In this document: positions 43,059 to 51,863 of the stretch, piece by piece | Position numbering within the stretch: position 1 is the first letter of the stretch | Layout of the letters: every line of letters starts with the position of its first letter | DNA from: Novosphingobium clariflavum | GTDB lineage: Bacteria; Pseudomonadota; Alphaproteobacteria; Sphingomonadales; Sphingomonadaceae | Assembly: GCF_026420865.1 (NCBI RefSeq) | Contig: NZ_JAPCWC010000001.1 | Location: forward strand, 310,001 to 374,000 | Direction of reading: 5' to 3' | DNA: 64,000 bases | Program-made: the position numbers and the translations under genes | Notes under the pieces: generated by a model | What the model was told of the DNA's origin: nothing | Seen by the model: only the letters and a program-made list of their open reading frames with translations | The model's database searches: none

Positions 43059-43073
43059 TGCGAATTATTCGCA
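43059..43073. promoter_or_regulatory. Fur-type box
   Basis: TGCGAATTATTCGCA is a perfect 7-1-7 palindrome of the alphaproteobacterial Fur type. It lies 45 bp (or 27 bp, depending on start) upstream of the iron accessory operon and 225 bp upstream of the autotransporter, so iron repression of the leftward operon is expected. Confidence 0.7.
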
Positions 43074-43298
43074 TTGACCGCGTGTATAAGCCCGGCCGCG
43101 GGGTTGTCAATCGCTGCCACGCCTGGCGCGCATCCGCCCCGACCCCCGGAAACACCCCTTACGGACATTTGACAGGGGCCATGGTGAATATGCCGTTAGC
43201 CGCCTGCTTTTATCCCTGCCTCGGGGCCGGATCATGCGGGGGCGGTCCTATAATACGAATTCCGCGGTGAAGTGCACACCGACATCAGGGGGAAATTC

Positions 43299-46200
43299 AT
43301 GAAGTTAGCAAACCGCGCCGCCGCATTTAAGGCTGCGCTCTGTTCCAGCGCGGCCATCGGGCTGCTGGCTGCCGCGCCCGCCTTTGCGGATTCGCAAGTG
43401 CTCGCAGGCGACTACATCACCATCGGCCTCAACGAAAAGGGCACGCTGGGCTACAATGGCGGCGTGTCGCCCGGCATTCTCTACGACGGCACCGGGACCG
43501 GGACCTTCAACACCAGCTACGACTACCTGACCCCGGGCTCACCGTTCGAAGGTTTCGTCGTTGCAGGCACTGGCGGCGGTTCGGCATTCAGCATCGGCAA
43601 CAACAATGCCTTCACCGCCACCATCACCGGCGGTACGCTGACCAACTACAATGGCGCCGAATACAACGGCACCACCTATGACCGGCGCGCCGTGTGGACC
43701 GCTACCGTGGCGGACCTGTTCACGATCACCAACGACTACTACTTCAATGTGACCGACCAGCAGGTCAACATCACCACCAGCATCACCGCGCTGAGCGACC
43801 TTACCGGGCTGTCCTTCTCGCGCGAGCTGGATCCCGACGCGGTTGCGGCTGCCGGCGATTCCAGCGCCACCAACAACTACCTGGGCAACGGCGCGATTCC
43901 GGCGACCGACCTGGTCTATGCCGAGGCGCTCGTCTCCAAGTACGTGATCGGCCTCTATACCGACACCACCTATGAACATAATGCCGCCGTCACCGGATGG
44001 TCGCGCGACACCGCATCCTATCTCGCCGGCACCAATGTCGGCAACGGCGACAACACCATCGGCCTCGGCTTTTCGCTCGGCGACCTGCTGAGCGGGTCGT
44101 CGCTGAGCTTCGACTATTCCTACATCTTCGGCACCGACATCGCCGCAGCCGTCGGCGGCGTGGGCAATATCACCGGCGACAACACCACCAGCGACCTGCT
44201 GAACGGCGCGGTGCTACCGGTCATCGATGGCGGCACCCTGACGGTTGACGCCGCCGACAGCTATTCGAGCGACATCGCCGTCACCTCGAACAACGGCACA
44301 ATCGACACCAACGGCTTCGACGCGGCGCTGACCGGCGTGATCAGCGGCGACGGCGGCATCACCAAGACCGGCGCGGGCACGCTGGTGCTGACCGGTGCCA
44401 ACAGCTACACCGGCGGCACCACCATCGCCGACGGCACGCTGGTCGGCACCACCACCAGCATCCAGGGCGCCGTGACCAACGATGCCGCGCTGATCATCGA
44501 TCAGGACAGCGACGGTACCCTGGGCAGTACCATGTCGGGCACCGGCTCGTTCACCAAGGATGGCAGCGGCACCGTCGTGCTGACCGGCACCAACAGCTAC
44601 ACCGGTGGCACCACCGTGCTGGACGGATCGCTGGTCGGCACGACCGCCAGCCTTCAGGGCGACGTTGCCAACAGCGGCACCGTTGTGTTCGACCAGACCA
44701 CCGACGGCACCTACAGCGGCGCGGTTTCGGGCAGCGGCATGTTCGCCAAGACCGGTTTCGGCACCCTGACGTTGACCGGCGCCAATACCTACACCGGCGG
44801 CACCGTGGTGACTGGCGGCACGCTGGCGGGCGACACGTCGAGCCTGCAAGGCCCGATCCTCAATACCGCCAACGTCGAATTCGACCAGGCTACCGCGGGC
44901 GCCTATTCCGGTAGCATCAGCGGCACCGGCACCCTCACCAAGACCGGCGCGGGTTCGCTCAACCTGACCGGTACCAGCGACTATACCGGCGCCACCACCG
45001 TCGACGAGGGCCGCCTTGCGGTGAACGGCTCGATCGCCGGTTCGGTCGTCACCGTGAACAGCGGCGGCACCATGGGCGGTAACGGCACGGTCGGCGGCCT
45101 CATCGTTCGCACCGGCGCCACGGCGGCTCCGGGCAACTCGATCGGCCACCTTCACGTCGCCAGCGACCTGACGTTCGAGGTCGGTTCGACCTATGCCGTC
45201 GAAGTCAACGCCGCCGGCGCCGGTGACCGCATCTCGACCACGGGCGTCGCCACCATCGAGGGCGGCACGGTCGAAGTCCTGGCAGAAGCCGGCGACTACA
45301 AGCCCCAGGGCCGCTACGTGATCCTCACCGCCGATGGCGGCGTGAGCGGCACTTTCGACGACGTGACCAGCAACTTCGCGTTCCTCGTGCCGACGCTCAG
45401 CTACTCCGCCAATGGCGTGCTGCTGACGCTGACGCGCAACGACGTGACGTTCGCCGGGGCCGGCACCACCGCCAACCAGATCGCCGTGGGCACGGCCATC
45501 GACGGCACGTTCGTGATCGGCACCCCGATCTACGACGCACTGGTGGGCTCCTCGACGAGCGAGATCGGCTCGGGCCTCGACGCGCTTTCGGGCGAAATCC
45601 ACGCCTCGACGCTGTCGGTGGCGGCGGACGATGCCGCGAACCTGCGCCGCACCCTGCTGGAGCGTGCGCGCAGCGCCGCACCTTCGTCGGCGACCGGCGG
45701 CAAGATTGCGCTCTGGGCCGATGTCGGCGGCAACTGGAACGACAAGGACGGCAACGCCAATGCCGCCAAGGTCAGCGCCTCGGGTTACCGCTTCGTCGGC
45801 GGCGTGGAGCTGAGCCCCAGCGACAGCGTGAAGCTGGGCCTTGCCGGTGGCACCGCGCATCAGGACGTGACGGTCGCTCGCCGCGCCTCGACGGCGGATC
45901 TCGACGAGGTCTACGGCGCGATCTATGCGGCGGCCGGTTTCGGCCCGCTGACCCTGCGTGCAGGTGCCAGCTACACCGACCTCGACACCAAGACCAAGCG
46001 GGCCATCGACTACCGTTCGCTCGAGGAATCGCTCGATGGCAAGGGCGGCGGCTCGGTCAAGCAGGTGTTTGGCGAGGCGGGCTACGTGCTGCCGCTCGGC
46101 GCCGGTTCGATCGAACCCTTCGCGGGCTTCAACGCCCTGTGGCTCACGGGTGACCGTTTCCGCGAGACCGGCGGCACCGCCGCGCTCAAGGGCAGCCAGC

Positions 46201-46520
46201 GCACGCAGGGCTACGGCTGGACTTCGGCGGGTCTGCGCATGACCCTCGGCTCGGCCACCGCGCCGGTCGCCGTGCGCACGAAGGTCGCCTGGGAACATGC
46301 CACCAGCGATGTCGACGTCGGCTCGCGCGTGGCCTTCCAGCAGGGCGGTTCGAGCTTCATCGTCGAGGGCGCGCCGCTCTCGCGCGATAGCGTGAACCTC
46401 GACGCCGCCATCGAATGGCGCGCGACTTCGGCCTTCTCGCTGGGTGCGGGCTATACCGGCTCGATCGGTAGCCGCGGCGAAGACCACGGTATCCGCGCTT
46501 CGGCGACGGTCCGCTTCTGA
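43299..46520 (+). CDS. Autotransporter outer-membrane protein with passenger repeats
   Basis: A 1,073-residue type V secreted protein. Signal peptide: AALCSSAAIGLLAAAPAFA. The first 330 residues are an unfamiliar Asn/Thr/Gly-rich domain. Four passenger repeats follow (GAGTLVLTGANSYTGGTT type), then a beta-helix end with TAAPGNSIGHLHVASDLTF, and a C-terminal barrel of about 280 residues (KIALWADVGGNWNDKDG to GIRASATVRF). AGGGGGAAA precedes the ATG at 43299. The passenger function is unknown, with adhesion the usual guess. A Fur-type box 225 bp upstream serves the opposite gene but might affect this one. Confidence 0.92.
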   Translation: MKLANRAAAFKAALCSSAAIGLLAAAPAFADSQVLAGDYITIGLNEKGTLGYNGGVSPGILYDGTGTGTFNTSYDYLTPGSPFEGFVVAGTGGGSAFSIGNNNAFTATITGGTLTNYNGAEYNGTTYDRRAVWTATVADLFTITNDYYFNVTDQQVNITTSITALSDLTGLSFSRELDPDAVAAAGDSSATNNYLGNGAIPATDLVYAEALVSKYVIGLYTDTTYEHNAAVTGWSRDTASYLAGTNVGNGDNTIGLGFSLGDLLSGSSLSFDYSYIFGTDIAAAVGGVGNITGDNTTSDLLNGAVLPVIDGGTLTVDAADSYSSDIAVTSNNGTIDTNGFDAALTGVISGDGGITKTGAGTLVLTGANSYTGGTTIADGTLVGTTTSIQGAVTNDAALIIDQDSDGTLGSTMSGTGSFTKDGSGTVVLTGTNSYTGGTTVLDGSLVGTTASLQGDVANSGTVVFDQTTDGTYSGAVSGSGMFAKTGFGTLTLTGANTYTGGTVVTGGTLAGDTSSLQGPILNTANVEFDQATAGAYSGSISGTGTLTKTGAGSLNLTGTSDYTGATTVDEGRLAVNGSIAGSVVTVNSGGTMGGNGTVGGLIVRTGATAAPGNSIGHLHVASDLTFEVGSTYAVEVNAAGAGDRISTTGVATIEGGTVEVLAEAGDYKPQGRYVILTADGGVSGTFDDVTSNFAFLVPTLSYSANGVLLTLTRNDVTFAGAGTTANQIAVGTAIDGTFVIGTPIYDALVGSSTSEIGSGLDALSGEIHASTLSVAADDAANLRRTLLERARSAAPSSATGGKIALWADVGGNWNDKDGNANAAKVSASGYRFVGGVELSPSDSVKLGLAGGTAHQDVTVARRASTADLDEVYGAIYAAAGFGPLTLRAGASYTDLDTKTKRAIDYRSLEESLDGKGGGSVKQVFGEAGYVLPLGAGSIEPFAGFNALWLTGDRFRETGGTAALKGSQRTQGYGWTSAGLRMTLGSATAPVAVRTKVAWEHATSDVDVGSRVAFQQGGSSFIVEGAPLSRDSVNLDAAIEWRATSAFSLGAGYTGSIGSRGEDHGIRASATVRF
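44349..45030 (+). repeat. Four autotransporter passenger repeats, about 192 bp period
   Basis: Copies start near 44361, 44553, 44745 and 44938. Each encodes a variant of TKTGAGTLVLTGANSYTGGTT followed by a DGTLVGTTTSIQG-like segment, a period of about 64 residues. This is protein-level duplication in a beta-helix, not a CRISPR or mobile repeat. Confidence 0.8.
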
Positions 46521-46537
46521 TCGCAGAATGAACGTTT

Positions 46538-46562
46538 CGGGGAGCGGCTAGTCCGCTCCCCG
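46538..46562. terminator. Bidirectional hairpin after autotransporter
   Basis: CGGGGAGCGG and CCGCTCCCCG form a perfect 10-bp stem around CTAGT, between convergent stop codons (46520 and 46572). Confidence 0.7.
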
Positions 46563-46571
46563 AGCACTGCC

Positions 46572-47369
46572 TCAGAACCGCCGCGCGATGCCGAAATAGA
46601 CTTCGACATCCGCCGCGTCGCGATCGAGCCCGGCATTGGCGCCGAGATCCAGCTGCAGATCATCCTGCGGCTGCCAGCCCAGCGACAACCCGGCGAGATG
46701 CTGGACGCTATGGCCTGCAGGGTCCCGGTCGCCGAGGATCTGATATTCTGCCGTCACCGAGATGGAACCGCTGACGGCCGCCGTCGCCCCGACCGTCTCG
46801 GCCACCGCGAAGTGGCGGCCATGGCCGTCCTCGTCCACGGCCGCGTCGAATTCGCTCGTGCTGGACAGGCTCCAGGTGTCGCTGAGCTGATAGGACACCG
46901 GCACCAGCATGCCTGCTCCCCAGTCACCGCTGCCGAACGGGGTTCGCCCCACCGGCAGCGAGACATAAGGCATCACCGCCAGCGAGAACCCCGACCCGTC
47001 GGGATTGATCAGGTTGCGGCGCAGCGCCAGCGTCATATCGCCGCTGCCGCTGCGATGATCGACGGTGTGGCTGACGCTGTCGCGGGTGCGGGCGAGGCCG
47101 AGCATCGTCCAGCCCACCTGCACTTCTGCGTGATCGGCAATGCCATAGCGCAGCAGCGCATCGCCCAGCGTGAAGCTGTCCTGCCGCTGCCCCTCGCCGC
47201 GCTCCAGCGTCCAGTCGCCGAGGCCGAGTTCCAGCGAAAACTGCCCCGGTGCCATCGTGCAGGCGGGCGTGCCGATACCGGGACGGTCGGGACAATAGCT
47301 GCGCTCCTGCGCTGCCGCCGCGGCGGGCAGCAGCGCCGTTGCCGAAAGAACGATTGCCGCAATTTTCAT
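46572..47369 (-). CDS. Outer-membrane beta-barrel protein (phenol-degradation MetA-like family)
   Basis: A 265-residue exported protein with a signal peptide (KIAAIVLSATALLPAAAAA). The mature start RSYCPDRPGIGTPACTMAPGQFSLELGLGDW and alternating strands ending DVEVYFGIARRF match the family of channel-like proteins next to aromatic meta-pathways; many members are generic transporters. The ATG at 47369 starts directly at the signal peptide. The substrate is unknown. Confidence 0.8.
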   Translation of the reverse strand: MKIAAIVLSATALLPAAAAAQERSYCPDRPGIGTPACTMAPGQFSLELGLGDWTLERGEGQRQDSFTLGDALLRYGIADHAEVQVGWTMLGLARTRDSVSHTVDHRSGSGDMTLALRRNLINPDGSGFSLAVMPYVSLPVGRTPFGSGDWGAGMLVPVSYQLSDTWSLSSTSEFDAAVDEDGHGRHFAVAETVGATAAVSGSISVTAEYQILGDRDPAGHSVQHLAGLSLGWQPQDDLQLDLGANAGLDRDAADVEVYFGIARRF

Positions 47370-47445
47370 GTTCGGGACCCCATCGCTGACCACCGGGAAA
47401 TCCGCGCGGCAGCTCAAGGTTCCTTATAGCAGCGTGCCCGCCGCT

Positions 47446-48549
47446 TCAGCGGGAGACCGGCACATCCCAGCTCTGCCCCGCCTCCAGCGTGCGGAACCGG
47501 TCAGGCGCGATGGCATGGCCGGCCAGCGAGGCCGCCAGTCGCTTGGGCGCGTCGTTCACCCCTTCCTCGCCCAGTTCGAACGTACCCCAGTGGACGCCGA
47601 GCGCCCATGCGGGATGCAGGATCCCGAAAGCCGTCACCGCGCCGCCCGGATCGATGTGATTGCCGGTCTTCGCCTGGGTCAGCTTGTAGGGTGCGATCGG
47701 CAGGATCGCGAGACGGATCGGCCGTCCCGGCTCGACCGCCTGGTGTGCCCAGATCATCTGCCCGTCACCCGTGTCGCCGGAATAGTAGAGATCCCCGCCC
47801 GAGGGCAACCTGACCCGGAACCCACACCACAAGGATCGGTCACGGTCGTCATACCAGCGCTCGCTCCAGTGATGGGCGCGGGTGATCTCCACGTCGATGC
47901 CGGGGCGCAAGGCGATGGTCTGGCCCCAGTCACCCGCCTTGGCCGGGATGCCGTACTGTGCGAGCAGGGTATCGTTGCCGAGCCCGGTGATGATCGTGGG
48001 ATGGTCCCGCGCCGCGATCTTCTCGAGCGCGTGCATGTCGAGGTGATCGTAGTGGTTGTGGCTGATCAGCACGAGATCGATCGGCGGGAGGTCGCGCAGC
48101 TTCACGCCGGGCTTGCGGACCCGCTCCGGTCCGACCAGTTGCACGGGGGAATCCCGCTTGGCCCAGACCGGATCGATGAGGATGTTGATGCCCTGCGTCT
48201 GAACCAGCGTGGTGGCATGGCCGATCCAGGTGACCAGCATACGCTGTCCATCCACCCGGCGCGGCGGCACGCTCTGGACGACCGGCACCGAGGCTGGCCA
48301 GCCATGATGCCCGGCGCGCCCCTCGGCGATGCGCAGGAACGTACCGATGCCGTCACGCTGGGCACCGCCGGTGCCTTCCTCGCCTTCCGGATTAAAGAAG
48401 TGCTCCCCGTCGAAATGATCGGACCGGGGGCCATGATAATAGATGCGCGAAAGCGGCGTGCGGTTGCGATCGAGGCAGCCGGTCAGCGGGAAGGACGCTG
48501 CCAGCACCGAGAGAGCCGCCAGCGACAGGACAAGGCTGCGGCGTTTCAT
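47446..48549 (-). CDS. Lipoprotein of the metallo-beta-lactamase fold (NAPE-PLD/UlaG-like)
   Basis: A 367-residue hydrolase with an N-terminal lipobox (LAASFPLTGC). The metal motif is SHNHYDHLDMHAL (HxHxDH), with further ligands in TRAHHWSERW and YYSGDTG. The family includes phosphodiesterase-like enzymes acting on N-acyl-phosphatidylethanolamines, so a lipid or phosphoester substrate in the envelope is plausible. Its ATG overlaps the stop of the MipA/OmpV gene (ATGA), so the two are coupled. Confidence 0.87.
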   Translation of the reverse strand: MKRRSLVLSLAALSVLAASFPLTGCLDRNRTPLSRIYYHGPRSDHFDGEHFFNPEGEEGTGGAQRDGIGTFLRIAEGRAGHHGWPASVPVVQSVPPRRVDGQRMLVTWIGHATTLVQTQGINILIDPVWAKRDSPVQLVGPERVRKPGVKLRDLPPIDLVLISHNHYDHLDMHALEKIAARDHPTIITGLGNDTLLAQYGIPAKAGDWGQTIALRPGIDVEITRAHHWSERWYDDRDRSLWCGFRVRLPSGGDLYYSGDTGDGQMIWAHQAVEPGRPIRLAILPIAPYKLTQAKTGNHIDPGGAVTAFGILHPAWALGVHWGTFELGEEGVNDAPKRLAASLAGHAIAPDRFRTLEAGQSWDVPVSR

Positions 48550-49469
48550 CGGAAGCTGTATTCCAGGCCGAGCGCGCCGCTCCACTGGTTGGCGCTGCCG
48601 ACATCGGCAACCACCGGCGAGCGGCGATAGGCGCCCAGCAGCCGCTGGTAGCCGCCGGTGGCAAAGACCCCCAGCCCGTGCAGCAGGTTTCCGGTCAGCG
48701 AATGGACGGCCATCGTGCTGAGATTGCAGTCTTTCCATCCGGCCTTGTCGGCGCCGGGATAGATCGGCAGGCCGCTGGCGATGCTGCCCGCCCGGTCGAC
48801 GCCGTAATAATAGCGCCCGAACCCGGCCCCCACATAGTCGGCCGAGGCCGAAAGCGACACGAAGGCATGTTCCGACAGCGGGGTGTCATAGTCGATCTCG
48901 GGACTGGCCACGTAGCTGCCATGCGCACCGGTGACGTCATGCTGGTAGGAAAGGCTGAACGAGAGCGTATCGTAAGGGCTGGTGACGACGCCGGTGCGCT
49001 GCACCCCGATCGAGCCGCCCAGTTCCACGGCCTTGTCGAGACGGCCCAACGCCCGCACGGCAGGGTTGTCCAGCTTGCCGGTCCGGTCGAGACGGAGCGC
49101 GGCCAGCGGCCCAAGCTCCAGCTTCCATCCCGGCCGGCCGCTGGAAGGAACCGCATCGATGTAAATGGCAGTGCCCTGGGTGTTGAAGCTGATGCCGGAG
49201 ACCTGCCCCTGGATGGCGGCGGTCGGGGTGATGCTCGAACTGGCACCGCCGATGTAGTCCGGCGTCGATGCCATGCCGATGCCCACCGAAATGCGGTCGC
49301 CCCCGATCTTGAGGTCATCCGGTCGCCCGGACACGTCCTGCGCCATGGCCGGTGCAGCGACCAACGTGGCCACAAGGACGGGCAGAATTGCCGTATTGCG
49401 GGCGCGGCCGATGGCGCCCCATTTCGCGGCCCCGCACCGGGTCGCCCGGATGGATGTCATTCCTTGCAC
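48546..49469 (-). CDS. MipA/OmpV-family outer-membrane protein
   Basis: A protein of about 307 residues with a signal peptide (AILPVLVATLVAAPAMAQ) and a barrel typical of MipA/OmpV (SVGIGMASTPDYIGGASSSITPTAAIQG, then AGFGRYYYGV, ending WSGALGLEYSFR). The ATG at 49460 has AAGGA immediately adjacent, too close to use. A GTG at 49469 has AAGGA 7 nt upstream and is preferred. It is coupled to the MBL-fold lipoprotein. Members act as porins or scaffolds for peptidoglycan enzymes. Confidence 0.82.
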   Translation of the reverse strand: MQGMTSIRATRCGAAKWGAIGRARNTAILPVLVATLVAAPAMAQDVSGRPDDLKIGGDRISVGIGMASTPDYIGGASSSITPTAAIQGQVSGISFNTQGTAIYIDAVPSSGRPGWKLELGPLAALRLDRTGKLDNPAVRALGRLDKAVELGGSIGVQRTGVVTSPYDTLSFSLSYQHDVTGAHGSYVASPEIDYDTPLSEHAFVSLSASADYVGAGFGRYYYGVDRAGSIASGLPIYPGADKAGWKDCNLSTMAVHSLTGNLLHGLGVFATGGYQRLLGAYRRSPVVADVGSANQWSGALGLEYSFR

Positions 49470-49531
49470 TACCAGATCCTTTGTTCGCCCCGCCAGGCGC
49501 CCGCATGAAAGCCGCCTATCGCGCCCCGCGC

Positions 49532-50362
49532 CTACCAGGCGTCGTTGTTCGCCGCACTGTCGTCCCAGCAACCGTCATCGGCGATGCCGAAATCGCTGCC
49601 GCCCAAGTCGGCATTGGAGCCCCCGACATCACTGCCATGCATCCCGGGTTCGGTTCGGCCTTCGCTCCGTTCTCCTGCAAACAGGTGGTCGATCGCTTCC
49701 TCGCCCGCCGCAAAACCCGCCCCCATCGCCGCGCCCGAGACCAGGTTACCGAGCAGGCCCGACCCCATGCCTCCGGACACGCCGCCGGGAGCACCGAAAC
49801 TCGCGCCGCCATAGGCCGATGGCTGCCATGCGGACGGCGTTTGCCGCGCATTGAGGGGGCGGCGCAGTAGCAGGAACAGGCCGAACAGAGCGGCACCGAT
49901 CCCGGCGATCATTGCCCAGGGAACGTGCGGTGCGGCCGGTGGCGCCGGCTTCGCCGCGACGGCGATGCCCTCCGCCGATGCCGTGCCCAGCGCGAGTTGA
50001 CGGTTCAGCTGCGCGACCGAATAGACATCCGCAAACGGCAGACCGGGAGAAAGTTGCTCGGCCCTGGCCAGTTCCCGGCGGCCCTGTGCCGCATGGTCTT
50101 CCCGCGCATAGAGTTCCGCCTCGACATAGTGGGCCTTGGCGCTGGAGGGGTGATCCTTGAGCACCCGGTCCATGCGGATCAGCGCCTGATCGACATGTCC
50201 ACTGGTCGCCAGCGCATGGATCTGGTCGATCGTCGGGTCGGCTCCGGCCGAACCGCCAGCCTTGTCCGGGGCGGATTCGGCGGCACATGCTCCGACGGGA
50301 AGCAGCGGCACGAGCAACAGGGCGGCTATCAGCAAGCGGGCTTGGCGCATGGGAGGTCTCAT
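49532..50362 (-). CDS. Tetratricopeptide-containing membrane-anchored protein
   Basis: A 276-residue exported protein. A signal peptide or anchor (LLIAALLLVPLLPVGAC) is followed by a short TPR-like region (GHVDQALIRMDRVLKDHPSSAKAHYVEAELYARED), a membrane helix (WAMIAGIGAALFGLFLLLRRP) and a Gly-rich C-terminus with another hydrophobic stretch and an acidic tail (GIADDGCWDDSAANNDAW). I do not recognise a family function. ATG 50362 or 50350 could be used. Confidence 0.75.
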   Translation of the reverse strand: MRPPMRQARLLIAALLLVPLLPVGACAAESAPDKAGGSAGADPTIDQIHALATSGHVDQALIRMDRVLKDHPSSAKAHYVEAELYAREDHAAQGRRELARAEQLSPGLPFADVYSVAQLNRQLALGTASAEGIAVAAKPAPPAAPHVPWAMIAGIGAALFGLFLLLRRPLNARQTPSAWQPSAYGGASFGAPGGVSGGMGSGLLGNLVSGAAMGAGFAAGEEAIDHLFAGERSEGRTEPGMHGSDVGGSNADLGGSDFGIADDGCWDDSAANNDAW

Positions 50363-50786
50363 CACGTTCCGTTGCCTTGGCAACGGCGGCCGAGCGAGGG
50401 CCGCTAGTCGCCTGCTGCGCCATCGAACATTGCGCCGAGTTCGCCGGAACCTGAAGAATCCGTAACCTCGGCGATCCGGTGAGCCACATGGCCGCGCGGC
50501 CCGTGACCATCAATCGGGTCAGGATTGCGGCCTGGCACCCTTGGCCCGTTGAGCGCCAATTTCACCCATCGGCTCAAGATATTGGTGGCTATCGATGCGG
50601 CCTGCGGGCGATCCTGCTGCAGGGCTGATCGGCCCCCGCCGACATGGTCATCGCGGCCGCCCCGCAACTTTCCCTTGCGTTTACCCCGGCTTCACGCAAC
50701 GCTGTTACTCCAGAAGGGCAGAATCATCGCCCTCGGGAAGCGGCATTCGGAACATAATCCGAAGCCGGAGAAGGATAGGGACGTCA
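50363..50786. other. Intergenic region with a hairpin
   Basis: A 424-bp gap. CCGTTGCC (50369-50376) and GGCAACGG (50379-50386) form a perfect 8-bp inverted repeat just upstream of the TPR gene and may be an operator. I see no gene in the rest; open frames there lack ribosome binding sites and recognisable content. Confidence 0.5.
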
Positions 50787-51053
50787 ATGGAAGGCATGGA
50801 TATCATGGAAGTCGATTCCGGTGAAAAGGCCATCATCATCCTGCAGAGCCTGATCTGCTACCTGCGCGAAAAGAACGTGCTGAGCAGGGCCGATATCGAG
50901 CAACTCAAGGACCGTGTCGACGCACGCATTTCCGCGGCGGAAAAAGCCATGCCTTGCGATGTCGCCACCGCTGCCGCCGCCGCGCGCGAAATGGCCAGCC
51001 TCGAACAGTTCTGCGGCAAGCGCTACGGCGGAAAGCATCGCAAGAGCCATTAA
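50787..51053 (+). CDS. Small protein of unknown function
   Basis: An 88-residue helical, charged protein: KAIIILQSLICYLREKNVLSRADIEQLKDRVDARI, then an Ala-rich helix and a His/Lys/Arg tail (CGKRYGGKHRKSH). There is no signal peptide or membrane helix. A GGATAGGG ribosome binding site lies upstream of the ATG. Three cysteines and the basic tail are the only notable features. No family is recognised. Confidence 0.7.
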   Translation: MEGMDIMEVDSGEKAIIILQSLICYLREKNVLSRADIEQLKDRVDARISAAEKAMPCDVATAAAAAREMASLEQFCGKRYGGKHRKSH

Positions 51054-51159
51054 GGCGTTTCCCAATCAGCTGGAAACGGCCCTGAATCACGCTCCCGCGC
51101 AGGGCCGCAAGGTCCGCGCGGCATGAGCAAGTCCGGCACCGGTCCCGCCGCCGCGGCTT

Positions 51160-51783
51160 TCACATGTCCCTGAAGGCGGCTACGATCATCCGCGCGCTCT
51201 GTTCGGCAATATGCGCGCTGTCCAGATTCGGCCGCGAAATGCTTCGGTGCCCCAGGCCGAAAAGGCAGCCCAGCAGCAATTCGGTCGCCCCTTCCAGGTC
51301 CTCGCCGTCGAGCCGCGCGTTGGCCGCCCTTGCAAATTCCCGCAGATAACCGCGAAACCGCTCGCACATCTCGCCGATGGTCTGGCCCACGCGCTCGTTG
51401 CGGAACCCTTCGGCGAGGATGTCGAACGACAGCGCCTCGTCCCCTTCGTCCATCACCTGAAGGAACAGTTGCCGGAAGGTCTCCAGAACAGTAAGTTCGC
51501 CGTCTGCGAGTTGCTGTCGCAATGCGCCGATTTCGAGCAGTTTTTCGTCGAAATCGGCGCGAACGATAGCCTCGATGATGTCCGCCTTGCTCTTGAACGA
51601 GCGGTAGATCAGGCCGACCGACATATCGGCAGCCGCTGCCAGCTCAGCCATGGAGGTCTGATGGAAGCCGTTGGTCGCAAACAGCTCTCTGGCCGCGATG
51701 CGAATGCGATCTGCGCTGGGCAGTTTTTGCTGCACTGCACCCATTTTCTGTCTCGATATGTATTTTTCGCTTGAATTCTCCAT
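51160..51783 (-). CDS. TetR/AcrR-family regulator of the RND pump
   Basis: A 207-residue repressor. The helix-turn-helix is SADRIRIAARELFATNGFHQTSMAELAAAADMSVGLIYRSFKSKADIIEAIVRADF, followed by a helical drug-sensing domain. It is divergent from an acrAB-oprM-type operon, with a palindrome (51809-51824) between them: the standard local-repressor arrangement. Ligands are unknown. Confidence 0.92.
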   Translation of the reverse strand: MENSSEKYISRQKMGAVQQKLPSADRIRIAARELFATNGFHQTSMAELAAAADMSVGLIYRSFKSKADIIEAIVRADFDEKLLEIGALRQQLADGELTVLETFRQLFLQVMDEGDEALSFDILAEGFRNERVGQTIGEMCERFRGYLREFARAANARLDGEDLEGATELLLGCLFGLGHRSISRPNLDSAHIAEQSARMIVAAFRDM

Positions 51784-51808
51784 GGCCGATTTCTAGTGGC
51801 GATGCAAT

Positions 51809-51824
51809 GTGAATGATCGTTCAC
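51809..51824. promoter_or_regulatory. TetR operator of the RND operon
   Basis: GTGAATGATCGTTCAC, a near-perfect palindrome (14 of 16 bases symmetric), lies 26 bp from the regulator start and 40 bp from the pump start. Confidence 0.65.
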
Positions 51825-51863
51825 TCTCAAAATCCCCCCAACGATCGCGACGAAAGACCCATC

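Noticed and set aside
44349..45030. Possible CRISPR-like repeats
   Set aside because: The 192-bp periodicity is in frame and encodes beta-helix repeats of the autotransporter.
44214..46487. 757-codon frame opposite the autotransporter
   Set aside because: A shadow of the repetitive passenger; composition only.
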